The translations under genes were made by a program, and so were the position numbers. This document shows positions 1 to 8,819 of a stretch of DNA of 64,000 nt, one piece after another; within the stretch, counting starts at the first letter, position 1, and the number at the start of each line of letters is the position of its first letter. Below the pieces are notes generated by a model. That model made no database searches and was not told the DNA's origin. It worked only from the letters and a program-made list of their open reading frames with translations. Source of the DNA: Flavobacteriaceae bacterium (GTDB lineage: Bacteria; Bacteroidota; Bacteroidia; Flavobacteriales; Flavobacteriaceae); assembly GCA_029243245.1 (NCBI GenBank), contig JAQWSK010000004.1:248001-312000 (forward strand). The letters are read 5' to 3'.

Positions 1-1
1 G

Positions 2-829
2 GATAGTAAATTGAATTCGAAAGCTATTAATAAATTAGCTATAAGAGAATTTGATCACTTAGTTGATAATTTAACTAATTTAGGTATCAAAGTAACAATA
101 CATCAAGATACTAAAAATCCTAGAACACCAGATTCAATTTTTCCAAATAATTGGATATCATTTCATAAAAACAATACTGTAATTATATATCCAATGTTTG
201 CCAAAAATAGAAGGTATGAAAGATCAAAAGATGTTTTTAAAACTCTCAAAAAGGCAGGAGTTAAATCTAATATAATTTTTGATCTTACTAACTTCGAAAA
301 TGAAAATAAATTTCTTGAGGGTACTGGAAGTATGATATTAGACAGAGCTAGTAAAAAACTCTATGCTTCACTTTCTGAAAGAACGGAAAAGTCACTAGTT
401 TTAAATTTTTCAAATAAGATGAATTATAAACCCATTATTTTTTCATCTTTTCAAACTGTTTCAAAACAGAGATTACGCATATATCATACTAACGTTATGA
501 TGAGTATAGGCGATAAATTTGCTGCCGTTTGTTTAGAATCTATTGATGATAGATCTGAAAGAGAGAATGTTAAAAATGAATTAATTGATAGCGGAAAAGA
601 GTTAATATTACTGTCTGAAAAGCAAGTAGAGAATTTTGCAGGTAACATGTTGCTATTAAAAAACTCAAATGGTCCTCTGCTGGTTATGAGCACATCTGCA
701 TATAAATCACTTACTATTAAACAAAAAAATAAATTTAATAATCATGCAGAAATACTTCATTCTGATATTAGGACTATTGAAATGTTAGGCGGGGGAAGTG
801 TTAGATGTATGCTTGCAGAAATTTTTTAA
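2..829 (+). CDS. ctlX: CtlX-type amidinohydrolase (citrulline/arginine-type), 5' end outside window
   Basis: Member of the amidinotransferase/arginine deiminase fold, closest by motif to CtlX (citrulline utilization hydrolase), a cytoplasmic enzyme acting on guanidino or ureido groups. About 275 residues are visible. The frame is open back to base 2, so the TTG at 11 is not the start and roughly 20-30 N-terminal residues are missing. Family motifs are clear: TPDSIFPNNW (about residues 39-48 counted from base 11), EGTGSM (103-108), catalytic His in YHTNVMM (158-164) and catalytic Cys in GGSVRCM (about 266). Its stop overlaps the stop of the convergent asparaginase gene by 3-4 bases. Family assignment is firm. 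The substrate (citrulline versus a methylated arginine) is inferred from the motif pattern only. Confidence 0.85.
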   Translation, partial: DSKLNSKAINKLAIREFDHLVDNLTNLGIKVTIHQDTKNPRTPDSIFPNNWISFHKNNTVIIYPMFAKNRRYERSKDVFKTLKKAGVKSNIIFDLTNFENENKFLEGTGSMILDRASKKLYASLSERTEKSLVLNFSNKMNYKPIIFSSFQTVSKQRLRIYHTNVMMSIGDKFAAVCLESIDDRSERENVKNELIDSGKELILLSEKQVENFAGNMLLLKNSNGPLLVMSTSAYKSLTIKQKNKFNNHAEILHSDIRTIEMLGGGSVRCMLAEIF

Positions 830-1319
830 TCAATTAATTTAAAAACCCCATTTTCCGTGTCTTTCTTTACTTTATCTCCCTTAAAAGTTTGTCCGTGCAT
901 ATTTATATAAACTCCTTTTTTTAAATTTTGTAAAGCTGACAGAGCACTTCCAAGGTTGAAAAATCCATCTGATGAGCTTCCAAAAGCATATGGAATCATA
1001 GCTCCAGTTATAACAATCACCTTATTTTGAATATTTGCTTTTATAAGATGTTTTGCAGTATCTGTCATTTTATCGGTTCCATGAGTTATAAGAATTAGTT
1101 TTGATTTAGACTCTAAACATGAATCTTGAATCATTTGTAGGTGGAAATTGTTCATTTCCAGACTATCAATTAGCATTATTTTATATCAATGTCAAGCTTA
1201 CACTGTGCTCTTTCAAGCATTTTAGGTATATGAGTTTTTTCAAAATACATTTTTCCACTTATATAATTATAAGTTTTATCAAAAGTTCCTCCAGTAACAA
1301 AAATTTGAATTTTATTCAT
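826..1319 (-). pseudogene. asparaginase-domain protein, reading frame broken once
   Basis: Small L-asparaginase-like protein (family length about 160 residues) split into two frames. The 5' part (1319 to 1176) reads MNKIQIFVTGGTFDK, the N-terminal Thr-containing asparaginase signature, and stops after 47 residues. The 3' part (1176 to 826) carries the second signature HGTDKM and the ITGAM motif and runs to the usual C-terminus. The break lies in a four-A run at about 1178-1181. One extra A would give a continuous DIKIMLIDSLEM, matching the family. As it stands the stop and a new ATG overlap as TAATG. It could be a real frameshift, an assembly error in a homopolymer, or translational coupling. 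The start overlaps the end of the upstream protease gene by 8 bases, so the two are cotranscribed. Confidence 0.75.
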
Positions 1320-3639
1320 TTAATAAATTTAAACAGTATTTATAATGTATTTTATTAAGGTTTGAAACCTTACTTTTTTTTGATTTAAAATATTTTTTTA
1401 AATTATTTTCTTGATTTTCAACAATCCCTTTAATTTCAGGAATTAGTTTTTCATTCTCTTTAAGCAATTTAAATTGATGTATAATATTTTTCTGAAGTTC
1501 TCTTTGAAGAATGTCAGGATGTGTAATATCCATGGTAAGATTTTTAGTAATTATTTCAATTAGTTCAATTATAGAAAGAGAATTACCTTGAATTGTATTT
1601 TCAGTTGAAATCATGGTATTTAATCTGTTAACACTAAATATTCTATTAAAAACGGATTTTTGTAGATTGCTTACAAGTGATAAAGAACCTTTTTCTTTTA
1701 TTTTTGAAATTATTTTTTTGTCGTAAAGCCAAACCGGTGAAGTCCATAGATTAATATTAAGAAAATTGATAGCATTTAATTGTTTTTCTTTTGGAACATT
1801 AACGTAAGGAATACCGCTTTGTCCTTTGTTTAATAAAGTTTGATTTACGCCACCTATCATTGAAACAACATGATAAATATACCTTCTATACACTCCTATT
1901 AACTCACCATAAAGTTCATTTAAATCCTCATAATTTGAACCTTCTTTAATTGTCCACTTCTCAAGATTTTTTGCTACAATTTTTAAATTACTCAATCCAT
2001 AGGTGCTAGATTTTATAGGATTATCACCTATATTTTCAGTTTGAGAGTCTGGATCATTGCCATATGATCCAAACATAAATTTTGGATCTAAGTTTTTATC
2101 ACCAATCCAATTATTAAGAATAGAATCTATTTCAAGCTCATTCTTTTCAGAAAAGAAACGATACCCCCATTCAATGGAATATTCATCATAAGGACCTAGT
2201 TTTCTAACAAACCTTATGTTTTTATCTCCTGGTTGAGCAACATAATTATATCTCGCATAGTCCATAATTGTCGCAGCAATACCCATTTTTTGTGTAAACT
2301 CACCTGATCTTAGTGAATCAACTGGATAGGCTGAACTGGCTTTCATGTTATGTGGTAAACCAAGCGCGTGTCCAATTTCGTGAGATATAACTCTTCTCAT
2401 CATTTCTCCAATTTCTGTCTCTGGAGTATTTAATGTTCTTGCTTTTGGATTTGCTGCGCCAGTTTCTAATAAATATCTATTCCTATAAGACCTTAAGTGA
2501 TTGTGATACCATATAATATCACTTTCAATGATTTCTCCTGTTCTAGGATCCGAAACACTGGGCCCAGTTGCATTTCGGGTTTTAGAAGCAACATATCTGA
2601 CAGTAGAATACCTAATATCTTCGGGGCTAAAATTTAGGTCTTCTTCTTTTGATGGAGGATCCTTTGCTATAATTGCATTTTTAAAACCAGCTTTTTCGAA
2701 TGCAATATTCCAATCTTCAATTCCTTTTTTAAAATAGGGTCTCCATTTAATTGGAGTTGCAGGATCTAGGTAATAAACAATTGGCTTTATAGGCTCACTT
2801 AATTCACCATTATTGTAGGCTTCAATGTCTTTTGGCTCAAGCTTCCATCTTCTAATTATCTGATATTCATATGATTTTAACTCTTCTGAAGAATAATCGA
2901 TTTTATTTAGGGTAAACCAGCCAATTCTTTTGTCTGAATACCTTATTTGCATTAAAGTGTCTGGTAGTAAAATAATAGAGTTATTCACTTGAAAACTTAG
3001 TGTTTTTGATCTGTTTGATCTAGGTAAATTATTTGCAGAATATGTTAATGTGTTTTTGATCTCAGTATTCTTCGGGTAGCTATTTACTTTATCAATGAAA
3101 CTTCTTTTTTTGTCTACACTTCCGATTTTGAATCTCTCTTTGTCAGACTTTCTTATTAAATTAAAACCAGGCGAGTCATTCATAAAATAACTAGAAACAT
3201 CAATTAGGAATTTGCCTTTTTCTTTATTTTTAATCTCAAAAACTGCAAGAATAGGAGGGAAATTATTTTTTATTACACTTATTTGGATTGGATCTTGCTC
3301 CAAAGCTTCATTTGTATATGCTAGTTTTTCAAGAACTATTTTATCACCTTTTAATTTGAAAGAAATTATATTTTCAGCAGTTTTGGATCCAGCATTTATA
3401 TATGATGAATAGTTGCTTGGAAACTGAGTAAATCGAGTCACCATCAACAATTCTTTGTCTAATACTTTATCATTTATTTCAAAATATAGTTTGTCGTTTT
3501 TTAGATAAGTATTTATAAGTCCCTTGGATTTTTTCATTTCAACAGTAAGGCTGTCAATACTTAGTTTTTTATTCTTTTTTTGACCAAATGAAAGTGTAAA
3601 ACTAAATAACGTCAGTATTAGAAATATTTTCTGAATCAT
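1312..3639 (-). CDS. secreted zinc metalloprotease, DUF5117/DUF4953 family
   Basis: A 775-residue exported protease-like protein of a family common in Bacteroidota. A signal peptide ending SFGQ (about residue 20) is followed by a long beta-rich DUF5117-type region. The metzincin zinc motif HEIGHALGLPH lies at about residues 420-430, with an unusually complete third histidine ligand. A downstream LGPYDEYSIEWGYR segment is typical of DUF4953. The active-site motif argues for real peptidase activity in the periplasm or outside the cell. The substrate is unknown. It starts 4 bases after the MscS gene stop and overlaps the asparaginase start by 8 bases, so it sits inside a tight leftward transcription unit. 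Confidence 0.85.
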   Translation of the reverse strand: MIQKIFLILTLFSFTLSFGQKKNKKLSIDSLTVEMKKSKGLINTYLKNDKLYFEINDKVLDKELLMVTRFTQFPSNYSSYINAGSKTAENIISFKLKGDKIVLEKLAYTNEALEQDPIQISVIKNNFPPILAVFEIKNKEKGKFLIDVSSYFMNDSPGFNLIRKSDKERFKIGSVDKKRSFIDKVNSYPKNTEIKNTLTYSANNLPRSNRSKTLSFQVNNSIILLPDTLMQIRYSDKRIGWFTLNKIDYSSEELKSYEYQIIRRWKLEPKDIEAYNNGELSEPIKPIVYYLDPATPIKWRPYFKKGIEDWNIAFEKAGFKNAIIAKDPPSKEEDLNFSPEDIRYSTVRYVASKTRNATGPSVSDPRTGEIIESDIIWYHNHLRSYRNRYLLETGAANPKARTLNTPETEIGEMMRRVISHEIGHALGLPHNMKASSAYPVDSLRSGEFTQKMGIAATIMDYARYNYVAQPGDKNIRFVRKLGPYDEYSIEWGYRFFSEKNELEIDSILNNWIGDKNLDPKFMFGSYGNDPDSQTENIGDNPIKSSTYGLSNLKIVAKNLEKWTIKEGSNYEDLNELYGELIGVYRRYIYHVVSMIGGVNQTLLNKGQSGIPYVNVPKEKQLNAINFLNINLWTSPVWLYDKKIISKIKEKGSLSLVSNLQKSVFNRIFSVNRLNTMISTENTIQGNSLSIIELIEIITKNLTMDITHPDILQRELQKNIIHQFKLLKENEKLIPEIKGIVENQENNLKKYFKSKKSKVSNLNKIHYKYCLNLLNE

Positions 3640-3643
3640 AAAA

Positions 3644-4867
3644 TTAATTTTTTGAATGAAATTCGAAATTCTCTAACCCAAAGCTAGGAAGAGCAGATAA
3701 TAGGTGATCAAAAATATCAGAAACAATACCTTCGTAAATAGACCAGTCTTTATCAGTGATAAAAGCATAGATTTCCAAAGGAATCCCTGTTGGAGTTGGG
3801 GGTAGTTGTCTACACATAATTGTCATTTTTTTATTTACTTTAGAATGTTGATCTAAATAACTTTTAATATAAGCCCTGAATAAACCAATATTTGTAAAAT
3901 TTCTACCATTAATTAATTGAACTTTATCTGATTTTAATGAATTGTTATGTGTTTTTATCTCTTTCTCTCTATTTTTTATGAAAGAACTTATTATATCTAT
4001 TTCTCTTAGAGGCTCAATTTCTTGATCGTTTAAAAATTTAATAGAACTAGCTCTAATAAGAATTGCTCTTTTTATTCTTCTTCCATCAGACTCACTCATT
4101 CCTCTCCAGTTAGTAAAAGAGTCTGATATAAGTTTGTATGTTGGAATTGTTGTTATTGTATTATCAAAATTTTGAATTTTTACGGAAGAAAGGCTAATAG
4201 ATATTACATCTCCATCTCCATTAGAGTTACTCATTGTAATCCAATCACCTATTCTAACAGTGTCATTTATCGTAATTTGCATGCTTGCAACAAAACCTAA
4301 TAAAGTATCTTTAAAAATAAGTAGAATGACAGCTGAAAGAGCTCCAAGTGTAGTTAGAAAAACTCCAATCTCTTTTCCTGTAAGTAAAGATAAAATTAGA
4401 ATTCCACCAATAAACCAGATGAAAATCATAAAAACCTGAAGATAGCTTTCTAAGGGCTTGTCTTTTAAGACAGGATATTTTCTTAATTGATCTGTAACTG
4501 ATTTTAAGAAACCCCTTATGATTAAAATAACTAAAAAGGCAGTTACAGCTTCTAATGTGTTGGATATTATAATAACAAGTTTTGGTAAATTAGATAATAA
4601 TTCAGGTAGCTCAATTATTAAAAATAATAATGGAGGGAGGTAGCCTAGAAGAGATGGTATCTTGTTTTGAATTAAAGAATCATCAAAATTTGAGCTAGTC
4701 CTTTTAGCTATTTGATTAAACAGTTTTTTAATAAAACTTCTAGAAATAAATGAAAGCAAAACTGTGATTAATACAATAATACTTATGATACAGGTGAAGC
4801 TTAAAAAACTTGCTAAAGAAGTACTTAAGCCATTATTTTCAAAAAGTTCGAAAAAAAATAAATACAT
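3644..4867 (-). CDS. mechanosensitive ion channel, MscS family (YbdG-like)
   Basis: A 407-residue inner-membrane protein with five or so hydrophobic segments in the first 200 residues, then an MscS beta domain. The pore-lining and beta-domain region contains VRIGDWITM (about 197-205). A long C-terminal domain includes NWRGMSESDGRRIKRAI, the pattern of the YbdG/miniconductance subgroup rather than small MscS. The role is release of solutes on hypo-osmotic shock. It is 20 bases downstream of the PLP decarboxylase and 4 bases upstream of the protease, in the same leftward unit. Family assignment is secure. The conductance class is inferred from length and C-terminal motif. Confidence 0.87.
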   Translation of the reverse strand: MYLFFFELFENNGLSTSLASFLSFTCIISIIVLITVLLSFISRSFIKKLFNQIAKRTSSNFDDSLIQNKIPSLLGYLPPLLFLIIELPELLSNLPKLVIIISNTLEAVTAFLVILIIRGFLKSVTDQLRKYPVLKDKPLESYLQVFMIFIWFIGGILILSLLTGKEIGVFLTTLGALSAVILLIFKDTLLGFVASMQITINDTVRIGDWITMSNSNGDGDVISISLSSVKIQNFDNTITTIPTYKLISDSFTNWRGMSESDGRRIKRAILIRASSIKFLNDQEIEPLREIDIISSFIKNREKEIKTHNNSLKSDKVQLINGRNFTNIGLFRAYIKSYLDQHSKVNKKMTIMCRQLPPTPTGIPLEIYAFITDKDWSIYEGIVSDIFDHLLSALPSFGLENFEFHSKN

Positions 4868-4887
4868 AAAATTGAAATTTGATTTTC

Positions 4888-6330
4888 TTATTGATTAGCC
4901 AAGATATTAGCTATTTTTTTAATTTCTAGCATTAATTCTTTTAAATGAGTAATATTAGTTGATGGATTTAATAAAACAACTCTTAAGTATCTAATTTTAT
5001 TCATTTCACAAGATGTTATATAAAAATATTTATTATTAATTATTTGATACCGGAGTTTTAACTGAAATTCATTGTTTTTAGAAAATTTAATAAATCTAAA
5101 ACACAATATATTACTTTGAGGCTTATATGGAATTTCAAAATCAGAGTCTTTTTTTAAAATATTGTAAAAGTTTATACATAAATTAAATGTATAGTCAACA
5201 AAATCTTCAATTGCTTTTTCTCCTTCTATAGCAAGTGCCCAAAATAATTTCGTTCCAAGTGCAGACTTTGTGCATTCTAGAGTATACGCCATAGAATCCA
5301 TTCCAACGACTTTATCACTATGAAACACATATGACCCCTTTTGTTGAAATGCTCCAGCTTGATGTTTAAAATCTTTAAAAATAACAGCCGTACAAAGTGA
5401 TGGTACTCGCAACATTTTATGAGCATCCCAAATCAATGATGTTGCTTTTTCAATTCCCTTAACTATTTTTTTATTTTTTTTACTAACTAATGCAGCAGCT
5501 CCGTGAGCTCCATCAACATGAAACCAAAGATTATGCTTTTGACAAAAATCTCCCATTTCTTCTAATGGATCAAACAAACCTGTTGAGGTAGCGCATGCAT
5601 TAGCAATTAAACACAGTACTTTTTTCCCTTTTACAATCAATTTTTTGTATATAGATTCAAGTTTACTAACATCAACAACTTCATTTTTATCTACAGGAAT
5701 TGGAATAAATGATTTTTTACCTAAACCAAGAATTGACAAAGATCTTAGAATTGAATAATGAGCAGATGCAGATCCCATTACAACTAAATTTGAGGGGTTT
5801 CCTTTATCCCATACATCAGGACTAATTGCAGATCTCGCTGCGGTTAGGGCTGTCAGATTTGCAACTGAACCACCATGAGTTAACACGCCACTTGGTAAAC
5901 CAATTTTAAATGTAAAATTATATTTTTTTTTATTTTTAAGCCATCCTAATTTATCGAGCATCCAATTAATCATAAACCCTTCACAAGTACTCCCTGCTGG
6001 TCCCATTTCATATAATGAGCTAGGATTGTTTATTGTGCCATGTATTAATTCAGGAATACCTGCTAAATTGTGAGGAACTGGAACTTGATGACCCATGTAA
6101 TGAGGATGGCTTAGATGGTTTGTGTGATCGAGATAGTTTAACACAAAATCTGAAATATCTTCTGAAGATTTAAACCCTTTTTTAAGTCGCTCTTTAAGTT
6201 TTAATTTTTCAGCTATTATTTCAGGTGCAACTTGATTTAAAGTAACAGTTTTTTTGTTTACAGTTTTCTTTATATGATTTTCCAAAATTTCTCCAACATT
6301 AGCAATTGTTTTTTTGGTTTTCATTTTCAT
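4888..6330 (-). CDS. PLP-dependent group II amino acid decarboxylase
   Basis: A 480-residue cytoplasmic decarboxylase of the aromatic-L-amino-acid / 2,4-diaminobutyrate / glutamate group. Visible catalytic features are the stacking His in SASAHYS (about 191), the HVDGAHGA segment (271-278, Asp and His near the cofactor) and the PLP Lys in WDAHKML (about 305). The HPHYMGHQ segment (76-82) is the substrate-side loop. The exact substrate cannot be read from the sequence. Aromatic amino acids or diaminobutyrate are the best guesses. A perfect TAnnTTTG box 18 bases upstream suggests its own promoter, so it may lead the mscS-protease-asparaginase unit. The start was taken at the first ATG; a second Met lies two codons in. 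Confidence 0.85.
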   Translation of the reverse strand: MKMKTKKTIANVGEILENHIKKTVNKKTVTLNQVAPEIIAEKLKLKERLKKGFKSSEDISDFVLNYLDHTNHLSHPHYMGHQVPVPHNLAGIPELIHGTINNPSSLYEMGPAGSTCEGFMINWMLDKLGWLKNKKKYNFTFKIGLPSGVLTHGGSVANLTALTAARSAISPDVWDKGNPSNLVVMGSASAHYSILRSLSILGLGKKSFIPIPVDKNEVVDVSKLESIYKKLIVKGKKVLCLIANACATSTGLFDPLEEMGDFCQKHNLWFHVDGAHGAAALVSKKNKKIVKGIEKATSLIWDAHKMLRVPSLCTAVIFKDFKHQAGAFQQKGSYVFHSDKVVGMDSMAYTLECTKSALGTKLFWALAIEGEKAIEDFVDYTFNLCINFYNILKKDSDFEIPYKPQSNILCFRFIKFSKNNEFQLKLRYQIINNKYFYITSCEMNKIRYLRVVLLNPSTNITHLKELMLEIKKIANILANQ

Positions 6331-6347
6331 CAGATTGGTCTTTCGAG

Positions 6348-6355
6348 CAAATATA
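6348..6355 (-). promoter_or_regulatory. -7 box TATATTTG for the PLP decarboxylase
   Basis: A perfect match to the Bacteroidota -7 consensus TAnnTTTG on the minus strand, ending 18 bases before the ATG at 6330. No convincing TTG -33 element is visible at the usual 17-23 base spacing. Confidence 0.5.
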
Positions 6356-6408
6356 GTTCAAATCGAAAAGATCTAAAGGATATAGATTTAAATCTGATAG
6401 ATGGAAGT

Positions 6409-7722
6409 TTAAGTTTTTAAAATTTTAGAACTTAACTTTTCTAAACTAATATTTTTGGTTTCTGGCATTAAGAATATTACAAATAAATACTGAAAAACCA
6501 TAAAGAATGCAAAGCAAAAAAATATATAACCAGGGTTGCTTAATTTTGAAAGTAACGAAGGCATGATTAAAGTAATGATGGAAGCTAAAATCCAATGAAC
6601 TGAGCTGCCAAAAGATTGACCTTTTGCTCTTAGATGATTAGGGAAAATTTCAGCGATAAATACCCATATAACTGTACCTTGTCCAATTGCGTGTGCAGCA
6701 ATAAAAACAAATAAAAATAAAGGAATTAAAAATCCTTTCCAGTTTAATAAGAAAAAGAGTCCAACCATGGATAAAGAAATAATATATCCAACTGATCCAA
6801 TTTTAATAAGTGTTCTTCGACCTGTTTTGTCTATCAAATACATGCCTAGCATAGTAAAAATAAGATTGACTAAGCCAACACCAATACTACTTAAAAAAGC
6901 TGAGTCTGATTTAAGGCCTGCAGCTTCAAATATTCTAGGGGCATAATATAAAAATGCATTTATACCTGATAGTTGATTGAAAAAAGATATTAAGAATGCC
7001 AGTATAAGAGGTTTTATAAATTTTCGAGAAAATAATTTATCACTTTGTTCATCATGATTTAGAATGTTTTGTATCTCGGAATCACTTAAGCTTCTCTGAT
7101 TGATTTCTTTATAAATTTTATTTACTAATAAAGGATTCTTATTTGAGATTAATAGCCATCTGGGACTATACGGGATGTTTATTATTCCTATAAGATAAAT
7201 TAAAGCTGGAATTGATTCAATTCCTATCATCCATCTCCACGGTTCATTTCCAAAATTTTGTAAACTATAATTTGAAATATATGCTACTAAAATACCGAAG
7301 ACAAGATTGAATTGATAGAGAGCCACTAGTCTACCTCTTTTAGAGGCAGGGGCAATTTCAGAAATATATGTTGGACCTGCTATTGTTGAAGCACCAACAC
7401 CAAGACCTCCAACAAACCGAAAAAAAGAAAACATATAAGGATCTGTTGATATTCCTGATCCAATTGCAGAAATTAAGTATAAAAACCCAATACCAATAAG
7501 TGTTTTTTTTCTTCCCCATATATCACATGGATAGCTTGCGAATAAAGCTCCAATAACAGTTCCCCATAAAGCCATTGACATCACTATTGAACCATGAAAC
7601 AAGTCTGACGTGTTCCATAAGGCTTGTAGTTGTTGATCAGCACCGGAAATAACAACTGTATCAAAACCGAATAGAAAACCAGCTAGTGCAGCTACAATAG
7701 AAATTTTATAAATCTTGAGCAT
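6409..7722 (-). CDS. MFS transporter, sugar porter family
   Basis: A 437-residue 12-TM inner-membrane carrier. Sugar-porter signatures are GFDTVVISG in TM1, the loop motif DIWGRKK (about 67-73), SPRWLL after TM6, the repeated DKTGRR motif in the second half, and PETKNISLEKL at the C-terminus. These place it with XylE/GLUT-like H+-sugar symporters. The start codon directly abuts the stop of the AlkB-like gene (TAAATG), so the two are almost certainly translated from one message, an odd pairing of a sugar carrier and an alkane hydroxylase. The substrate is unknown: other cyclic polyols such as inositol are also carried by this family. Confidence 0.88.
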   Translation of the reverse strand: MLKIYKISIVAALAGFLFGFDTVVISGADQQLQALWNTSDLFHGSIVMSMALWGTVIGALFASYPCDIWGRKKTLIGIGFLYLISAIGSGISTDPYMFSFFRFVGGLGVGASTIAGPTYISEIAPASKRGRLVALYQFNLVFGILVAYISNYSLQNFGNEPWRWMIGIESIPALIYLIGIINIPYSPRWLLISNKNPLLVNKIYKEINQRSLSDSEIQNILNHDEQSDKLFSRKFIKPLILAFLISFFNQLSGINAFLYYAPRIFEAAGLKSDSAFLSSIGVGLVNLIFTMLGMYLIDKTGRRTLIKIGSVGYIISLSMVGLFFLLNWKGFLIPLFLFVFIAAHAIGQGTVIWVFIAEIFPNHLRAKGQSFGSSVHWILASIITLIMPSLLSKLSNPGYIFFCFAFFMVFQYLFVIFLMPETKNISLEKLSSKILKT

Positions 7723-8766
7723 TTATTGTTTTAATAATAATTTTAATTTTGGGTTAATTATTTTAAACCATAATGGGGGGAATAATGCTAGTAAAATAGA
7801 AGTAGGGTATCCAAAAGGGAGCTGTGGGCTGTCCTTTTTGTTTTCAAGTATTTGATATTTTTTTGATGATTTAAAATGATGATCACTATGTCTTGTTAAC
7901 TCATATAAAACAATTCTGCCAATTATATGATTTGAGTTCCATGAATGATGGGTTTGAACTCTTTCATATCTCCCTGACTTGAGTTTTTTTCGAACCAAGC
8001 CATAATGTTCTATATAATTTATGGTCTCTAAGAATAGAAATGATTGAATGGCGACAATAATAGCATATAATAATCCATAAAAATCAAATATAAAAAAGAT
8101 GCTATACAGATAAATAAATTGAATTATTAGGTACCATAGCATGTCATTTTGGAATGAAATAAATCTTTTTTTTGATCGGTTTAAAATTTTTTTTTGAACC
8201 CTCCAAGCATTAAAATATCCCTTAGATATAGATGTAACCCAAAAACTGTATACACTTTGATTGAATTTTGAAGTAGCAGGGTCTTGAGGTGTTGCTACAT
8301 TTTTGTGATGCCCAAAATTGTGTTCAATGTAAAAGTGCATATAAAGACATGGGATATATAAGATTTTAGATAGGGTCCTTTCAGTTTGAGATTTACGATG
8401 ACCTAACTCATGGGCGACATTTATAGCATTAGTAGCTAGTAAAATTCCTAATGATGATAGTATTCCAATTTTTTCATAAACCATTAATGAAGTATTAGTT
8501 AAATTATAAAACCCAAAAAATAACAAAACAAATACAAAAGGAATATTTAGGTATAATAAAATATCAAAAAGATGATTTGATAATCTTTTATTTTTTTGGT
8601 CATCATCATATTGAGTGTCGTAATCCTTCATTAAGATTTCTAATATTGGAACAAGAATGAAAGCATAAATAGGGGTGGCAAAGGTTAAAATTCCGTCTGA
8701 AAAAATAGATACAAAAGTTGATAATGGAATTGTATATGCAAATAAATATTTTAGATCATTAAGCAT
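7723..8766 (-). CDS. alkB: AlkB-type integral-membrane alkane/fatty-chain hydroxylase
   Basis: A 347-residue non-haem diiron membrane hydroxylase. All four histidine motifs of the alkane 1-monooxygenase family are present: HELGHRK (119-125), EHNFGHH (148-154), NYIEHYG (250-256) and RHSDHH (292-297). Six hydrophobic segments surround them. The reaction is terminal hydroxylation of a medium-chain alkane or related alkyl group in the inner membrane, with electrons from rubredoxin. No rubredoxin or rubredoxin reductase lies in this window. It is 53 bases downstream of kynureninase and abuts the MFS gene. Alternatives within the fold (fatty acid or xylene hydroxylase) are less likely because of the NYIEHYG and RHSDHH pair. 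Confidence 0.9.
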   Translation of the reverse strand: MLNDLKYLFAYTIPLSTFVSIFSDGILTFATPIYAFILVPILEILMKDYDTQYDDDQKNKRLSNHLFDILLYLNIPFVFVLLFFGFYNLTNTSLMVYEKIGILSSLGILLATNAINVAHELGHRKSQTERTLSKILYIPCLYMHFYIEHNFGHHKNVATPQDPATSKFNQSVYSFWVTSISKGYFNAWRVQKKILNRSKKRFISFQNDMLWYLIIQFIYLYSIFFIFDFYGLLYAIIVAIQSFLFLETINYIEHYGLVRKKLKSGRYERVQTHHSWNSNHIIGRIVLYELTRHSDHHFKSSKKYQILENKKDSPQLPFGYPTSILLALFPPLWFKIINPKLKLLLKQ

Positions 8767-8819
8767 TATTCTACTATATTTTTACAATGAATATAAATAA
8801 TAAATTTTACTTAACTTTT

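Noticed and set aside
1119-1358. 79-codon plus-strand frame across the asparaginase gene
   Set aside because: The minus strand encodes both asparaginase signatures in this stretch; the plus frame has no homology-like features.
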